Assembly (NCBI RefSeq): GCF_900113695.1
Contig: NZ_FOQH01000001.1
Span: forward strand, 642,345 to 706,344
Source: Albimonas pacifica
GTDB taxonomy: Bacteria; Pseudomonadota; Alphaproteobacteria; Rhodobacterales; Rhodobacteraceae
Length of the DNA: 64,000 nucleotides
Direction of reading: 5' to 3'
Made by a program: the position numbers and the translations under genes. The notes beneath the pieces are model-generated. The model saw only the letters and a list, made by a program, of their open reading frames with translations, did not search any database and was not told the origin of the DNA. How positions within the stretch are numbered: the stretch's first letter is position 1; each line of letters begins with the position of its first letter. Of the stretch, positions 35,351 to 44,308 are shown piece after piece.

Positions 35351-35725
35351 TCAGTCGGGCCGGCGGCGGCGCACGATCAGGCCCAGCACGGTCAGGCCCG
35401 CGCCCATCAGCCCCAGCGCGGCGGGCAGCGGGATCGCCGTCGCCTCCACCGGCTCGGACACCACCATGGCGGCGACGGAAGAGGCGGGGGCGGAGCCGGA
35501 AGCGGGGTCGGGGCCGACGGCGCAGCCCGGCGTCTCGAGGCAGGGCCAGGCCATCAGGCTCTCCTCGGTCTCGGCGGCGCCGGGGGCGGCCTCGTGCGAG
35601 GCGGCGCGGCGCTCCGACAGATCCTGCTGGGCCAGGTCCTGCTGGGCGGCGAGAACCGCCCCCGCGCCCAGCGCGAGGGGCAGGCAGGCGAACAGCACGA
35701 TCGGGCGGGCGCGTCGGGTCGACAC
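35351..35725 (-). CDS. Small exported protein with VPLPA-CTERM-like sorting tail
   Basis: A 124-residue protein with an N-terminal signal (RARPIVLFACLPLALGAGAV, ending in AA/Q). A low-complexity middle contains four cysteine/acid clusters. The C-terminus has a sorting signal of the VPLPA-CTERM kind: IPLPAALGLMGAG, a hydrophobic helix and RRRRPD. GTG at 35725 is chosen because GAAGGAG lies 7 bases upstream on the minus strand. Known: such tails are recognised by exosortases in strains making exopolysaccharide. No exosortase gene is in the window. Function of the mature part is unknown. Confidence 0.65.
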   Translation of the reverse strand: MSTRRARPIVLFACLPLALGAGAVLAAQQDLAQQDLSERRAASHEAAPGAAETEESLMAWPCLETPGCAVGPDPASGSAPASSVAAMVVSEPVEATAIPLPAALGLMGAGLTVLGLIVRRRRPD

Positions 35726-36088
35726 TGTCGGGCTCCTTCGGGACGAGTCGCGTTCCGGCGGCACCATGCACCGCGAACCGTGATGGAAGCGTGACGGCGC
35801 CTGCGTTGCGGCGCAATATAATCCGCTGCGGTGCGGCATGAGAGCGCGACCCTGCGGCGCCCGCGCAACGACGCGGCGTCAGGGGCGGCGGACGCGGGAT
35901 GCCGGGGCGGGCGCAGGCGGCCGGCGCCGGGCGGGCCCGCGGGTCGCAGGGCGCGGGCTTCGGGCCGCCTCGCCAAGTCCGGCGCGGATATGCTAACCGG
36001 AACGCCGACGACGTCGCCCGCGACGTGCGCAGCCCCGTCCGCCGGCCCGTCCGGCCGGGGCGGACCGCCCGGACCTGCCGCAGGAACC

Positions 36089-36892
36089 ATGGCCACGACG
36101 AACGCCTCCGCCGCCGACTCTCCGCTGCGCGTCCACCGGCGCGTGGTGATCGCGCTGCTGCGCCGCGAGATGTCCACCAAGTACGGCCGCTCGATGGGCG
36201 GCTATTTCTGGGCCGTGGCCGAACCCTGCGGCATGATCTTCATCATGTCCTTCGCCTGGTCCTTCATGTCGCGCAGCCCCGACCTGGGGCAGAGCTTCGT
36301 GGTCTTCTTCGGCTCCGGCTTCCTGAGCTTCAACTTCTACCGCAACACCGCCGCGGGCCTGTTCACGGTGGTGCGCAACAACTCCAGCCTGCTGAAGTAT
36401 CCCAACGTCAACATCTGGGACGCGATCGTCGCGCGCACGCTGCTGCAGACGCTGACCAACTGCATGGTGATGGTGCTGATCCTCGGCATCGCGGGGACCT
36501 TCACCGGCGAGACGCTGTCGCTCGACTTCCCGCGCATCGCCGGCGCGCTCTCGGTCGCGACGCTGCTGGGGGTGGGGATGGGCACGCTGAACGCGGTGCT
36601 GTTCCACATCGTCCCGACCTGGGAGCGGATCTTCAAGATCATCAACCGGCCGCTGTTCATCATCTCCGGCGTGCTCTACACGCCCGAGAGCCGGCTGGTC
36701 CCGGGTCCGGCCATGGACTTCCTGGCGCTGAACCCGCTGGTGCACGTGATCTCGGCCTTCCGGGAGGGGATCTATCCCGTCTATCACGCGCGCCTGAACC
36801 ATCTGGAGTATCCGCTGGCCGTGGGGCTGGTGATGCTGTTCTTCGGCCTGCTGCTGCTGCGCCGCTACGACGAGAGGCTGCTGGAGCGGTGA
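36089..36892 (+). CDS. ABC-2 type capsular polysaccharide export permease (KpsM-like)
   Basis: A 267-residue inner-membrane permease with six hydrophobic helices. LLRREMSTKYGRSMGGYFWAVAEP is the family N-terminal segment, and NRPLFIISGVLYTPESR with NPLVHVISAFREGIYPVY is the C-terminal ABC2 signature. ATG at 36089 has AGGA a few bases upstream. It overlaps the ATPase gene by GTGA (36889-36892), so the two are translationally coupled. It exports a polymer made in the cytoplasm, as in group 2/3 capsules. Confidence 0.92.
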   Translation: MATTNASAADSPLRVHRRVVIALLRREMSTKYGRSMGGYFWAVAEPCGMIFIMSFAWSFMSRSPDLGQSFVVFFGSGFLSFNFYRNTAAGLFTVVRNNSSLLKYPNVNIWDAIVARTLLQTLTNCMVMVLILGIAGTFTGETLSLDFPRIAGALSVATLLGVGMGTLNAVLFHIVPTWERIFKIINRPLFIISGVLYTPESRLVPGPAMDFLALNPLVHVISAFREGIYPVYHARLNHLEYPLAVGLVMLFFGLLLLRRYDERLLER

Positions 36893-37656
36893 TCCAGCTC
36901 GAGAACGTCTCCAAGTCCTTCCCGATCAAGGGGGGCGTCAAGACCGTGCTGCACGAGCTCAGCATGACCATCCCGCGCGGGCGCTCGCTGGCGCTGCTGG
37001 GGCGCAACGGGGCGGGCAAGTCGACGCTGCTGTCGATGATCGCGGGGGCGCTGAAGCCCGACACCGGCCGGATCATCCGCGACTGCAAGGTCTCGTTCCC
37101 GCTGGGCTTCTCGGGCTCGTTCCACAGGGACATGACCGGGCGGCAGAACCTGCGCTTCGTCGCCCGCATCTACGGCGTCGACGTCGAGGAGCTGACCGAC
37201 TACGTGCTCGATTTCTCCGAGCTGGGGCCGTATCTGGACCAGCCGGTGGGGGTCTATTCCTCGGGCATGAAGGCGCGGCTGGCCTTCGGCGTCTCGATGG
37301 GGATCAAGTTCGACACCTACCTGGTGGACGAGCTGACCGCCGTCGGCGACCAGTCCTTCAAGGTCAAGAGCCGCGCGGTCTTCCAGGAGAAGCTGGCGAA
37401 TTCCGACGTGATCATGGTCTCCCACTCGATGAAGCAGCTGCGCCAGTATTGCGACTGCGGGATCGTGCTGGAGAACGGGCGCGTCGAAGTCTATGACGAC
37501 CTCGAGGACGCGATCTCGCGTCACATGAAGAACATGGAGCTGGGCAGCGTCGCCGGCGCGGACGTCGACGACCGCCGCCAGCGCCGGCGCCGGGACCAGG
37601 CGCGCGTCAAGGCGCGCATGAAGAAGCGCCGCGGCGCGCGGCGAGGATTGATCTGA
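36889..37656 (+). CDS. ABC transporter ATP-binding protein for polysaccharide export (KpsT-like)
   Basis: A 255-residue ATPase. Walker A GRNGAGKST (residues 39-46 region), signature YSSGMKARLAFGVS, Walker B YLVDELTAVGD and switch His in MVSHSMKQL. These are the KpsT/RfbE sub-family forms. The C-terminus is a highly basic tail (RRQRRRRDQARVKARMKKRR). GTG start 36889 inside the KpsM-like stop. KpsE-like gene follows after 1 bp. Confidence 0.94.
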   Translation: MIQLENVSKSFPIKGGVKTVLHELSMTIPRGRSLALLGRNGAGKSTLLSMIAGALKPDTGRIIRDCKVSFPLGFSGSFHRDMTGRQNLRFVARIYGVDVEELTDYVLDFSELGPYLDQPVGVYSSGMKARLAFGVSMGIKFDTYLVDELTAVGDQSFKVKSRAVFQEKLANSDVIMVSHSMKQLRQYCDCGIVLENGRVEVYDDLEDAISRHMKNMELGSVAGADVDDRRQRRRRDQARVKARMKKRRGARRGLI

Positions 37657-37657
37657 C

Positions 37658-39262
37658 ATGGACCAGAACGACCGGCGGCCCGGCGACGAGCCCGCGCCGA
37701 ACCTGACCAGCGACCCGCTCGAGACCGAGGGCGGCGCCGAGACGCCGGAGGCCGAGGGCCCCGCGCGCCGGCGCCGCAACCAGGAGAAGCGGGCCCGCAG
37801 GCTCGCCCGCAAGGCCGCGCGCGGCGAAGCGGGCGGCGGCGGCGGCCGCGGCGCCCGCGGCGGCCGCCGCGGCGGGCAGGCCGACGACCCGCTCGACGAC
37901 GACTTCGACGAGGAATACGCGGCCGCGGCCGCCGCCGCCGCGCCGGCGGGCGCCGGCGCTTCCGCCGGGGCGCTGACCACCGCCGCCGACGCGCGCGCCG
38001 CGCGCCGCACGGCCCGCCGGGAGCGGCGGGCGGGCGCCTCCGCCGCCGCCTCCGCCGCGACCGAGAGCCCCGAGCCCCGGGGCGCCTCGATCATCGTCGA
38101 CGTGCAGTCCGAGGAGATCGCGCGCCGCGCCCGCCGCCGCCGGATCTGGTCGCGCATCTGGCTGTGGGCGAGCTTCATCGTCATGGTCGCCGCGCCCTCG
38201 GGGCTGGCGGGGTGGTATCTCAACGTCGTCGCCGCCGACCAGTACGCCAGCCAGGTCAGCTTCGCGGTGCGCAGCCTCGAGGGGGGCATCCCCTCGCCGC
38301 TGACCGAGATCTTCGGCGGCTCGGCCGACTCCACCGCCGGCGACAGCGAGATGCTGTTCGAATACCTCCAGTCGCAGCCGCTGGTGGAGCGGGTGCAGAG
38401 CGACGTCGACCTGGTCGAGATCTACAACCGCCCCGAAGGGGACTGGCTGTTCTCGATGGGGACCGACCGCACCATCGAGGAGATGGTGGAATACTGGAAC
38501 CGCGCGGTCACCGTCAGCTACGACACCGGCGCCGGCATCATCTACGTCGAGGCCCGCGCCTTCCGCGCCCAGGACGCCCAGGACGTCGCCGCCTCGGTGC
38601 TGGAGGCGAGCTACGACCTGATCAACGGCCTGTCGACCGGCGCCCGCCAGGACGCCGTGCAATACGCCCAGGCCGACCTGGCCGAGGCCGAGAACCGCAT
38701 CCGCCGCACCCGCGTCGCGCTGCAGGAGTTCCGCTCCTCCCAGGGGACGGCCGACATCAGCTCGGACATCTCCCAGCAGATGGCCCTGATCTCGCAGCTT
38801 CGCAGCGCCCGCTCCGAGGCGCAGGCGGAGTTCGACAGCCGCAAGGACCTGCTGGGCGCCGACAGCCCCACGCTCTCGGCGCTGAGCCGGCGGATCGCCT
38901 CGCTCGACGCCCAGATCGCGGCGGAGGAGGCGCGCATCGCCGCCACCCCCGGCGCCGCGGGCGAGGTTCCGGTCCCCGGCTCGCGCCCCACGCTGGCCGA
39001 AGCCGCCGGCGAGCAGGAGCGGCTGCAGGTGGAGCTGGAGCTGGCGACGCACATGTACACCGCCGCCCAGGCCTCGCTGGAGGCCGCCCGGGCCGAGGCG
39101 CGGCGCACGCAGCGCTATCTCGCCACCCACATCCACCCCACGCTGGCGCAGGAGGCGGAGTATCCCCGCCGCATCGTGTGGTCGCTGGCGGTGTTCGTGG
39201 GGCTGCTGCTGACCTGGGCGATCCTGCTGCTGATCGTCGGCTCGATCCGCGACCGCAACTGA
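37658..39262 (+). CDS. Capsule export inner-membrane protein, KpsE/CtrB-like
   Basis: Polysaccharide co-polymerase/export protein, 534 residues. The N-terminal ~165 residues are low-complexity (Arg/Ala/Glu, poly-Gly and poly-Ala runs), far longer than in KpsE. TM1 is at about 167-190, followed by the periplasmic KpsE motif DQYASQVSFAVRSLEGG, a long coiled coil (residues ~330-470) and TM2 near 505-525. It forms the periplasmic bridge to the Wza-like exit protein. The gene ends at a hairpin and converges with the RTX gene. Confidence 0.9.
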   Translation: MDQNDRRPGDEPAPNLTSDPLETEGGAETPEAEGPARRRRNQEKRARRLARKAARGEAGGGGGRGARGGRRGGQADDPLDDDFDEEYAAAAAAAAPAGAGASAGALTTAADARAARRTARRERRAGASAAASAATESPEPRGASIIVDVQSEEIARRARRRRIWSRIWLWASFIVMVAAPSGLAGWYLNVVAADQYASQVSFAVRSLEGGIPSPLTEIFGGSADSTAGDSEMLFEYLQSQPLVERVQSDVDLVEIYNRPEGDWLFSMGTDRTIEEMVEYWNRAVTVSYDTGAGIIYVEARAFRAQDAQDVAASVLEASYDLINGLSTGARQDAVQYAQADLAEAENRIRRTRVALQEFRSSQGTADISSDISQQMALISQLRSARSEAQAEFDSRKDLLGADSPTLSALSRRIASLDAQIAAEEARIAATPGAAGEVPVPGSRPTLAEAAGEQERLQVELELATHMYTAAQASLEAARAEARRTQRYLATHIHPTLAQEAEYPRRIVWSLAVFVGLLLTWAILLLIVGSIRDRN

Positions 39263-39317
39263 CCGTGCGCCCCTGAAATGCAGACCGGCGCAGCCCCGAT
39301 GGGGACCGCGCCGGACG

Positions 39318-39352
39318 CCGTGCCGGGCGGGAGCGCCTCCGCCTCGGCACGG
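39318..39352. terminator. Bidirectional terminator-like hairpin
   Basis: CCGTGCCG ... CGGCACGG with inner GGCGG/CCGCC pairing, between the convergent KpsE-like and RTX genes. Confidence 0.6.
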
Positions 39353-39380
39353 GTGGGTGGGGGATGCCCGGGGGCGGCGC

Positions 39381-40457
39381 TCAGATCAGGATCTCGACCT
39401 CCGCGAGGTTCTCGAGGGAGACGTCCTCCAGCCGGACGCTGGCGGTCCCGTCGAGCGTCAGGCGCACGCCGTCGCCCGCCGCCGTGGCGATCGAGGCGAG
39501 GTCGAAGGGCGCCGCGAAGCCGAAGCCGGTCAGGTCGAGCACATCCTCCGCCACGTCGAAGCCGTGGATGCGGTCGGCCCCGTCGCCGGGGGCGAAGACG
39601 AAGACGTCGGCGCCGCCCTGGCCCCACAGCCGGTCGTCGCCCGCGCCGCCGATCAGCACGTCGTCGTCCTGGCCGCCCTTGAGCCGGTCGTCGCCCTCGC
39701 CGCCGTCCAGAAGGTCGGCCCCCTTGCCGCCGTCCAGCCGGTCGTCGTCGGCCCCGCCGTCCAGCAGGTCGCCGTCGTCGCCGCCGTCGAGCCGGTCGCG
39801 GCCCGCACCGCCCGACAGCCGGTCGACGCCCGCGTCCCCCGACAGGCGGTCGTCGCCGTCGCCGCCCGAGAGGTCGTCGTCGCCGTCGTCGCCACGCAGC
39901 CGGTCCTTGCCGGCGCCGCCCTTGATCTCGTCGTCGCCGCCGCCGCCGCGGACCCGGTCGTCGCCGCCGCCGGCCTCGAAGGCGTCGTCGTCGTCGTCGC
40001 CCTCCATCTCGTCGTCGCGCCTGCCGCCGCGCTCGGGCTTCGGCCCGTCCTCGTCGTCCTCGTCCCCGGCGGCCAGTTCGCCCTCGCCCAGGGCCTGCAG
40101 GCGGGCGAGGTCGTCGCCGGTCGCGGCGCGCTCGGTCTCGACCCCGCCGGCGTCGCGGGATTCGTAGACCTCGCCCTTCACCGCCTCCTCCGACCCGTCG
40201 GGGTAGGAGACCGCGATCATCCGCGGCGTCAGCTTCCACTCGGAGCCGTCGGCGAGCAGGCGGATCTGGAAATCGGCGCCCGCGCCGATCTCCAGCAGAC
40301 GCGCCACGTCGTCCTCGGTCGCCACGCGGCGCACGTCCTCGCCGCGCTTCTCCTTCAGGCGATAGACGCCGTCCTTCAGCGTCTCGCGCGTGCCGTCGGC
40401 ATGGCGGATGTCGATGCGGTCGGCGCTCAGCTTCGCGCGGGAAACGGTCATGCCCAT
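39381..40457 (-). CDS. RTX calcium-binding protein with duplicated N-terminal module
   Basis: A 358-residue probable type I-secreted protein. Residues ~10-110 contain two copies of a ~44-residue module (first IDIRHADGTRETLKDGVY ... ATEDDVARLLEIG; second IAVSYPDGSEEAVKGEVY ... ATGDDLARLQALG). An acidic linker follows, then about fourteen GGxGxDxLx nonapeptides and a C-terminal LENLAEVEILI secretion-like end. ATG at 40457 is chosen because GAGGGGG lies 7 bases upstream. No enzyme domain. The location suggests a calcium-dependent role in the polysaccharide matrix. Confidence 0.8.
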   Translation of the reverse strand: MGMTVSRAKLSADRIDIRHADGTRETLKDGVYRLKEKRGEDVRRVATEDDVARLLEIGAGADFQIRLLADGSEWKLTPRMIAVSYPDGSEEAVKGEVYESRDAGGVETERAATGDDLARLQALGEGELAAGDEDDEDGPKPERGGRRDDEMEGDDDDDAFEAGGGDDRVRGGGGDDEIKGGAGKDRLRGDDGDDDLSGGDGDDRLSGDAGVDRLSGGAGRDRLDGGDDGDLLDGGADDDRLDGGKGADLLDGGEGDDRLKGGQDDDVLIGGAGDDRLWGQGGADVFVFAPGDGADRIHGFDVAEDVLDLTGFGFAAPFDLASIATAAGDGVRLTLDGTASVRLEDVSLENLAEVEILI

Positions 40458-40611
40458 CCACAGGCCCCCTCTGGTTTCGCTCCGGGGCACCATCGCCGGT
40501 CGGGGTGAGCGAATCGTTGGAAACCGGGGTTAACGGATTGCGGGATCGCGAGAATGCGAACGGCCCGCGCCGGGGGGCGCGGGCCGCGGTCCTCCGCCGG
40601 GCGGAGGCCGA

Positions 40612-41439
40612 TCACATGTAGTCGTACTCGTAATAGGAGTAGGACTCGGAGTTCAGCGCATACTTGTTCAGGATCACCCCCGCGATCGGGATCATCTCCG
40701 ACAGCTGCCGCTCGCAGTCGTCGAGGTTGCGCACCTTGGTGGTGCCCGCGGCGGCGATCAGCAGGGCGCAGTCGACGTAGTTCATGAACGACATCGCGTC
40801 GTCGGAGGCCAGCATCGGCGGCAGGTCGAAGATGGTCACGTCGGGCTTCAGCACCCGGTCCATCTCCTTGAGCGCCTCGGCCGCGTCGGGGTGCTGGAGC
40901 AGCTCGGCCGAGTGGCGGAACGACTGCGAGGTCGGCCCCACGGCGAGGTTGTCGCCCATGCGGATGAAGAACTCCTCCGGCCGCACGCCGCCCATCAGGT
41001 AGTCGCCCATGCTGAGCTGGCTGTCGAGGCCGATGACCTTGCGCACCTGCGGCCGCTTGAGGTCGACGTCGCACAGCACGCAGCGCGTGTTGCGCTGGCG
41101 CGCGAAGGAGAAGGCCAGGTTGGTCGCGATCATGGTCTTGCCGCAGGACATGGTCGGCGAGGTGACCGCGATGGTCTTCCAGTTGTTGGCCTCCATCATG
41201 CGCAGGATCTTGGTGCGCAGGATGTCGAAGGGCACGTGCGCCGGATCGTCCTTGGTGAAGGTGACGATGCGGTTGCGCGTCAGCATCTCCTCGTCCGGCT
41301 CGATCTGCTGCAGCGCCAGCCAGCCCGGCGGCGTCTCGTAGCTGTCGAAGTCGGTGGGCCGGGGGGCGACGGGCGCCTCGCCCAGGGTGGCCGCGCGGGC
41401 CTGCTTGGCGCGGTTGATGGCGGCCTTGATGCGTTCCAT
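40612..41439 (-). CDS. CpsD/CapB-type tyrosine-protein kinase (BY-kinase)
   Basis: Bacterial tyrosine kinase that controls polysaccharide polymerisation with its Wzz/GumC partner. The 275-residue protein has Walker A-like TSPTMSCGKTMIATNLA (Lys101), Walker A' CVLCDVDLKRPQ and Walker B TIFDLPPML. The C-terminal Tyr cluster YSYYEYDYM is the autophosphorylation tail. The Walker A lacks the usual first Gly. It is downstream of the GumC/Wzz-like gene on the same strand, as expected for a kinase encoded apart from its activator. Confidence 0.9.
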   Translation of the reverse strand: MERIKAAINRAKQARAATLGEAPVAPRPTDFDSYETPPGWLALQQIEPDEEMLTRNRIVTFTKDDPAHVPFDILRTKILRMMEANNWKTIAVTSPTMSCGKTMIATNLAFSFARQRNTRCVLCDVDLKRPQVRKVIGLDSQLSMGDYLMGGVRPEEFFIRMGDNLAVGPTSQSFRHSAELLQHPDAAEALKEMDRVLKPDVTIFDLPPMLASDDAMSFMNYVDCALLIAAAGTTKVRNLDDCERQLSEMIPIAGVILNKYALNSESYSYYEYDYM

Positions 41440-41520
41440 GGGTCTCTGGGCCTTTCGAAGGGACGCGACGCGGACGGAGGCGCGCGCCCCGGCGCGGGCC
41501 GGGGCGCGGGGGCGCAGGCG

Positions 41521-43140
41521 TCAGAGCCTCAGGCGGGACCTCACCAGGTCCATGAGCGAGTCGATCTTGGTCTTCTCGATGATCTTCGCGCCGACCAGGT
41601 CCAGGGGCATGTAGTAGACATGCACCAGCGCGGTGGCGGCGACGACGCCGGCCACGGCCAGCACGATCATCGTCCAGCGCACGCGCGAGCGGCGGCGCAC
41701 CTCGGCGTCGGTGTAGATGTAGGGGATCACCGCCAGCGGCTGGATGTCGAGCGTCGAGATGATGTCCGACGGCCGCCGGATGGCGCGGTTCAGGAACTCC
41801 AGCAGGAACACCAGGCCCAGGCCCGCGCCGGTGCCGCCGCCGAAGCCCAGCAGCAGGATCTTCAGGCGGTTGGGCTTGTCGGGCGAGTCCGGGACCTGCG
41901 CCTGCTCGATCACCTCGAAACGCTCGGCCTGCTGCTTGAGCTCGAGCTGCTCGCCGGTGGCGGAGACCGCCAGCTTGGCGCGCGCGGTGTCGTACTGGCG
42001 CTGCAGGCCCTCGTAGTTCCGCTGCAGGGCGTTGAGCGCCATCTGGGTGTTCGGGGTCTCGGCGATCGAGCGCTCGAGCTCCGATTCCTGGCGCTCCAGC
42101 TCGGCGATCTCGTCGGCCATCTGGTCGAGCTGGGTGTCGATCAGCCCGATCTGCTGGTTGGTCTCCTGCAGCTTCTCTTCGAGGAAGGAGGAGGAGTTGT
42201 TGCGGATCGCCTCTTCCTGCTTGGCGACGTCGGCCGCGATCAGGCTGTCCATCGCCATGATCCGGGTCTTCAGCGCCCGGATCTCGGGATGGGTCTCCGA
42301 GAGCACGGCGCTGCGCAGCTGCAGCTCGCGCTCGAGCTCCTCCTTGGCGCGTTCGGAGGCGGTCTGCGGACGCTCCTGCTCCAGCAGGATCGAGGGATCC
42401 TCCTTGAGGTCCATCAGCGTCTTGCGCTGCTCGCGCAGGTCGGCCATCTCGCGGTCGAGGAGCTGGATGCGCTGCTGCACGCGCTGCACCTGGTTGGTGC
42501 GGAAGTCGAGCGTCTCGGGCAGGGTGGCGCGGTTGGCGCGCTTGAACTCCACCATCTGGCTCTCGATGGCGGTCAGCTCGCCGCCCAGGCGCTGGCTCTC
42601 CTGCTCGAAGAACTCGTAGGTGTCGGCGGCGCGCGCGGTGCGCAGCTTCAGGTTGTTCTCGAGGATGCGGGTCACATACTCGTTCGCCACCCGGGCGGTG
42701 ACGCCGGGATCGCGGGCGGAGAAGGAGATGGTGAAGGTCATCGCCATGCCGCCGCCGCGGCCCGAGCTGGTGCCCAGCGCCTCGCTGCGGAACACCGACT
42801 GCTCGCGCATCGCCGCGACGATCTCGGTGGGGGTCATGTCCGGCTCGGAGCGGAACACGTCGTACTGCGCCGCGATCTCGAGCAGGTTGTCGCGGGTCAT
42901 CAGGCGCTGCTGGATCACCCGCAGACGCTCGGCCGCGTGGCTGGTGACGGTGGACTGCACCAGGTCGGTGGGGATCTGCTGGCTTTCCACCAGGATCCGC
43001 GCGCGCGAGGTGTAGGCCGCCGGCAGCAGCACCGCCGCCGCCGCGAAGCCGGAGAAGATCAGCACCGCCGTCAGCAGGAAGATCGGGAACCTGCGCAGCA
43101 GGATCGACAGCAGGTATCGCGGATCCAGATCGTTCAGCAT
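41521..43140 (-). CDS. GumC/Wzz-family exopolysaccharide chain-length protein
   Basis: Inner-membrane co-polymerase, 539 residues. TM1 at ~20-40, a Wzz domain (ARILVESQQIPTDLVQSTVTS), then a long periplasmic coiled coil (residues ~180-400). The Pro-rich GumC signature VPDSPDKPNRLKILLLGFGGG precedes TM2, and a further hydrophobic segment (about 485-507) and basic tail follow. The kinase is encoded separately downstream. This form is typical of PEP-CTERM/EPS-linked XrtA loci. Confidence 0.9.
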   Translation of the reverse strand: MLNDLDPRYLLSILLRRFPIFLLTAVLIFSGFAAAAVLLPAAYTSRARILVESQQIPTDLVQSTVTSHAAERLRVIQQRLMTRDNLLEIAAQYDVFRSEPDMTPTEIVAAMREQSVFRSEALGTSSGRGGGMAMTFTISFSARDPGVTARVANEYVTRILENNLKLRTARAADTYEFFEQESQRLGGELTAIESQMVEFKRANRATLPETLDFRTNQVQRVQQRIQLLDREMADLREQRKTLMDLKEDPSILLEQERPQTASERAKEELERELQLRSAVLSETHPEIRALKTRIMAMDSLIAADVAKQEEAIRNNSSSFLEEKLQETNQQIGLIDTQLDQMADEIAELERQESELERSIAETPNTQMALNALQRNYEGLQRQYDTARAKLAVSATGEQLELKQQAERFEVIEQAQVPDSPDKPNRLKILLLGFGGGTGAGLGLVFLLEFLNRAIRRPSDIISTLDIQPLAVIPYIYTDAEVRRRSRVRWTMIVLAVAGVVAATALVHVYYMPLDLVGAKIIEKTKIDSLMDLVRSRLRL

Positions 43141-43171
43141 GGCTCGCCCCCTGAAAGCCGTACGCGGCGGG

Positions 43172-44230
43172 TCATCCGTTGCGGTCCCATACGCCGTGGA
43201 ACATGTTCGGGTCTCCCCGCGGGCCGTCCTGCGACGACGACCCGTGGGAGGATGTCGGCTCGCCCTCGGGCGCGCCCCAGCGGCTGCGGGCGGGCGCGGC
43301 CTCGCCCCAGCCGCCGGAGGCGGCGGGCGGCTCGCTCCAGCCGTGGGCGGGGTGCGGCAGGCCGAGGGCGGCCTCGGCGCCCCCGGCGGTGACGGCGGCG
43401 AAGACGCCGGACTGGCGGCGGTCCTCCAGCACGTCGCGCACCAGCGCCGCGTCGGCCACCGGCCGGTCCTCGGAGAAGGCGTAGACCAGGGCGTAGTCGC
43501 AGAGCTGGTTGATCAGCCGCGGGATGCCGCGCCCGGCCAGGTGGATCAGCCGGCGCGCCTCGGCGTCGATGATCTCGCGGTCCGCGCCGGCATGGCGCAG
43601 CCGGTGCTGGATGTATTCGTCCGCCTCCTCGGCGGTCAGCGCGCGCAGGTGGAACTCCGCCGCGATGCGCTGGGCGAACTGCTGCAGGATCGGCTGGCGC
43701 ACCAGGTCGCGCAGCTCCGGTTGGCCCACCAGGATCAGCTGCAGCAGCTGGTCCTTGTCGGCGTTGATGTTCGAGAACATCCGCAGCTCCTCGAGCGCCA
43801 GCGGCGAGAGGTTCTGCGCCTCGTCGAAGATCAGCGCGGTGCGGCGGCCGGCGGCGTATTCCTCGATCAGGAAGGTCTGGAACTGCTTGAACAGCTGCAC
43901 ATAGCTCAGCCCCGGCTCCACCGGCAGGTCGAGCGACATCAGCACCCAGTGCAAGAGCTCCCCGCGGTCGCCCTGGGCGTTGGAGATCAGCCCCACCGAG
44001 AAGTCCTGGGGCATGTCGTCGAGCAGCTTGCGCACCAGCGTGGTCTTGCCCGAGCCGATCTCGCCCGTGATCATGGTGATCGGCGAGTGGGCCGCGACGC
44101 CGTATTCCAGCATCGTGTAGGCCTTGCGGTGCGGCGTCGCCCAGTACAGGAAATCGGGGTCCGGCAGCAGCGAGAACGGGCGCTCGGTCAGGCCGAAGTG
44201 CTCGTTGTACAGACGCGACAGGTCACGCAC
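43172..44230 (-). CDS. AAA+ ATPase of ExeA/PEP-CTERM-associated type
   Basis: A 352-residue ATPase. FGLTERPFSLLPDPDFLYW opens the ExeA-like N-terminus. Walker A is GEIGSGKTT (Lys62), Walker B TALIFDEAQNLSP, and the sensor/lid segment GRGIPRLINQLCDYALVYAF ends the ATPase. The C-terminal ~65 residues are a Gly/Ser/Pro-rich tail. Such proteins occur beside GumC-like and PrsT-like genes in exopolysaccharide loci. GTG start at 44230. Confidence 0.85.
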   Translation of the reverse strand: MRDLSRLYNEHFGLTERPFSLLPDPDFLYWATPHRKAYTMLEYGVAAHSPITMITGEIGSGKTTLVRKLLDDMPQDFSVGLISNAQGDRGELLHWVLMSLDLPVEPGLSYVQLFKQFQTFLIEEYAAGRRTALIFDEAQNLSPLALEELRMFSNINADKDQLLQLILVGQPELRDLVRQPILQQFAQRIAAEFHLRALTAEEADEYIQHRLRHAGADREIIDAEARRLIHLAGRGIPRLINQLCDYALVYAFSEDRPVADAALVRDVLEDRRQSGVFAAVTAGGAEAALGLPHPAHGWSEPPAASGGWGEAAPARSRWGAPEGEPTSSHGSSSQDGPRGDPNMFHGVWDRNG

Positions 44231-44308
44231 GCGCAGGCCCTCCCGCCGGGAGGGCCGTCGAGGCGGCCCGCCCGGTCGCCCGGGCGGTCGTCGTATCGAG
44301 GCCTGGCC

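Noticed and set aside
39600..40000. Possible CRISPR-like direct repeats
   Set aside because: The short periodic DNA repeats encode RTX nonapeptides in frame; no spacer-repeat structure and no cas genes.
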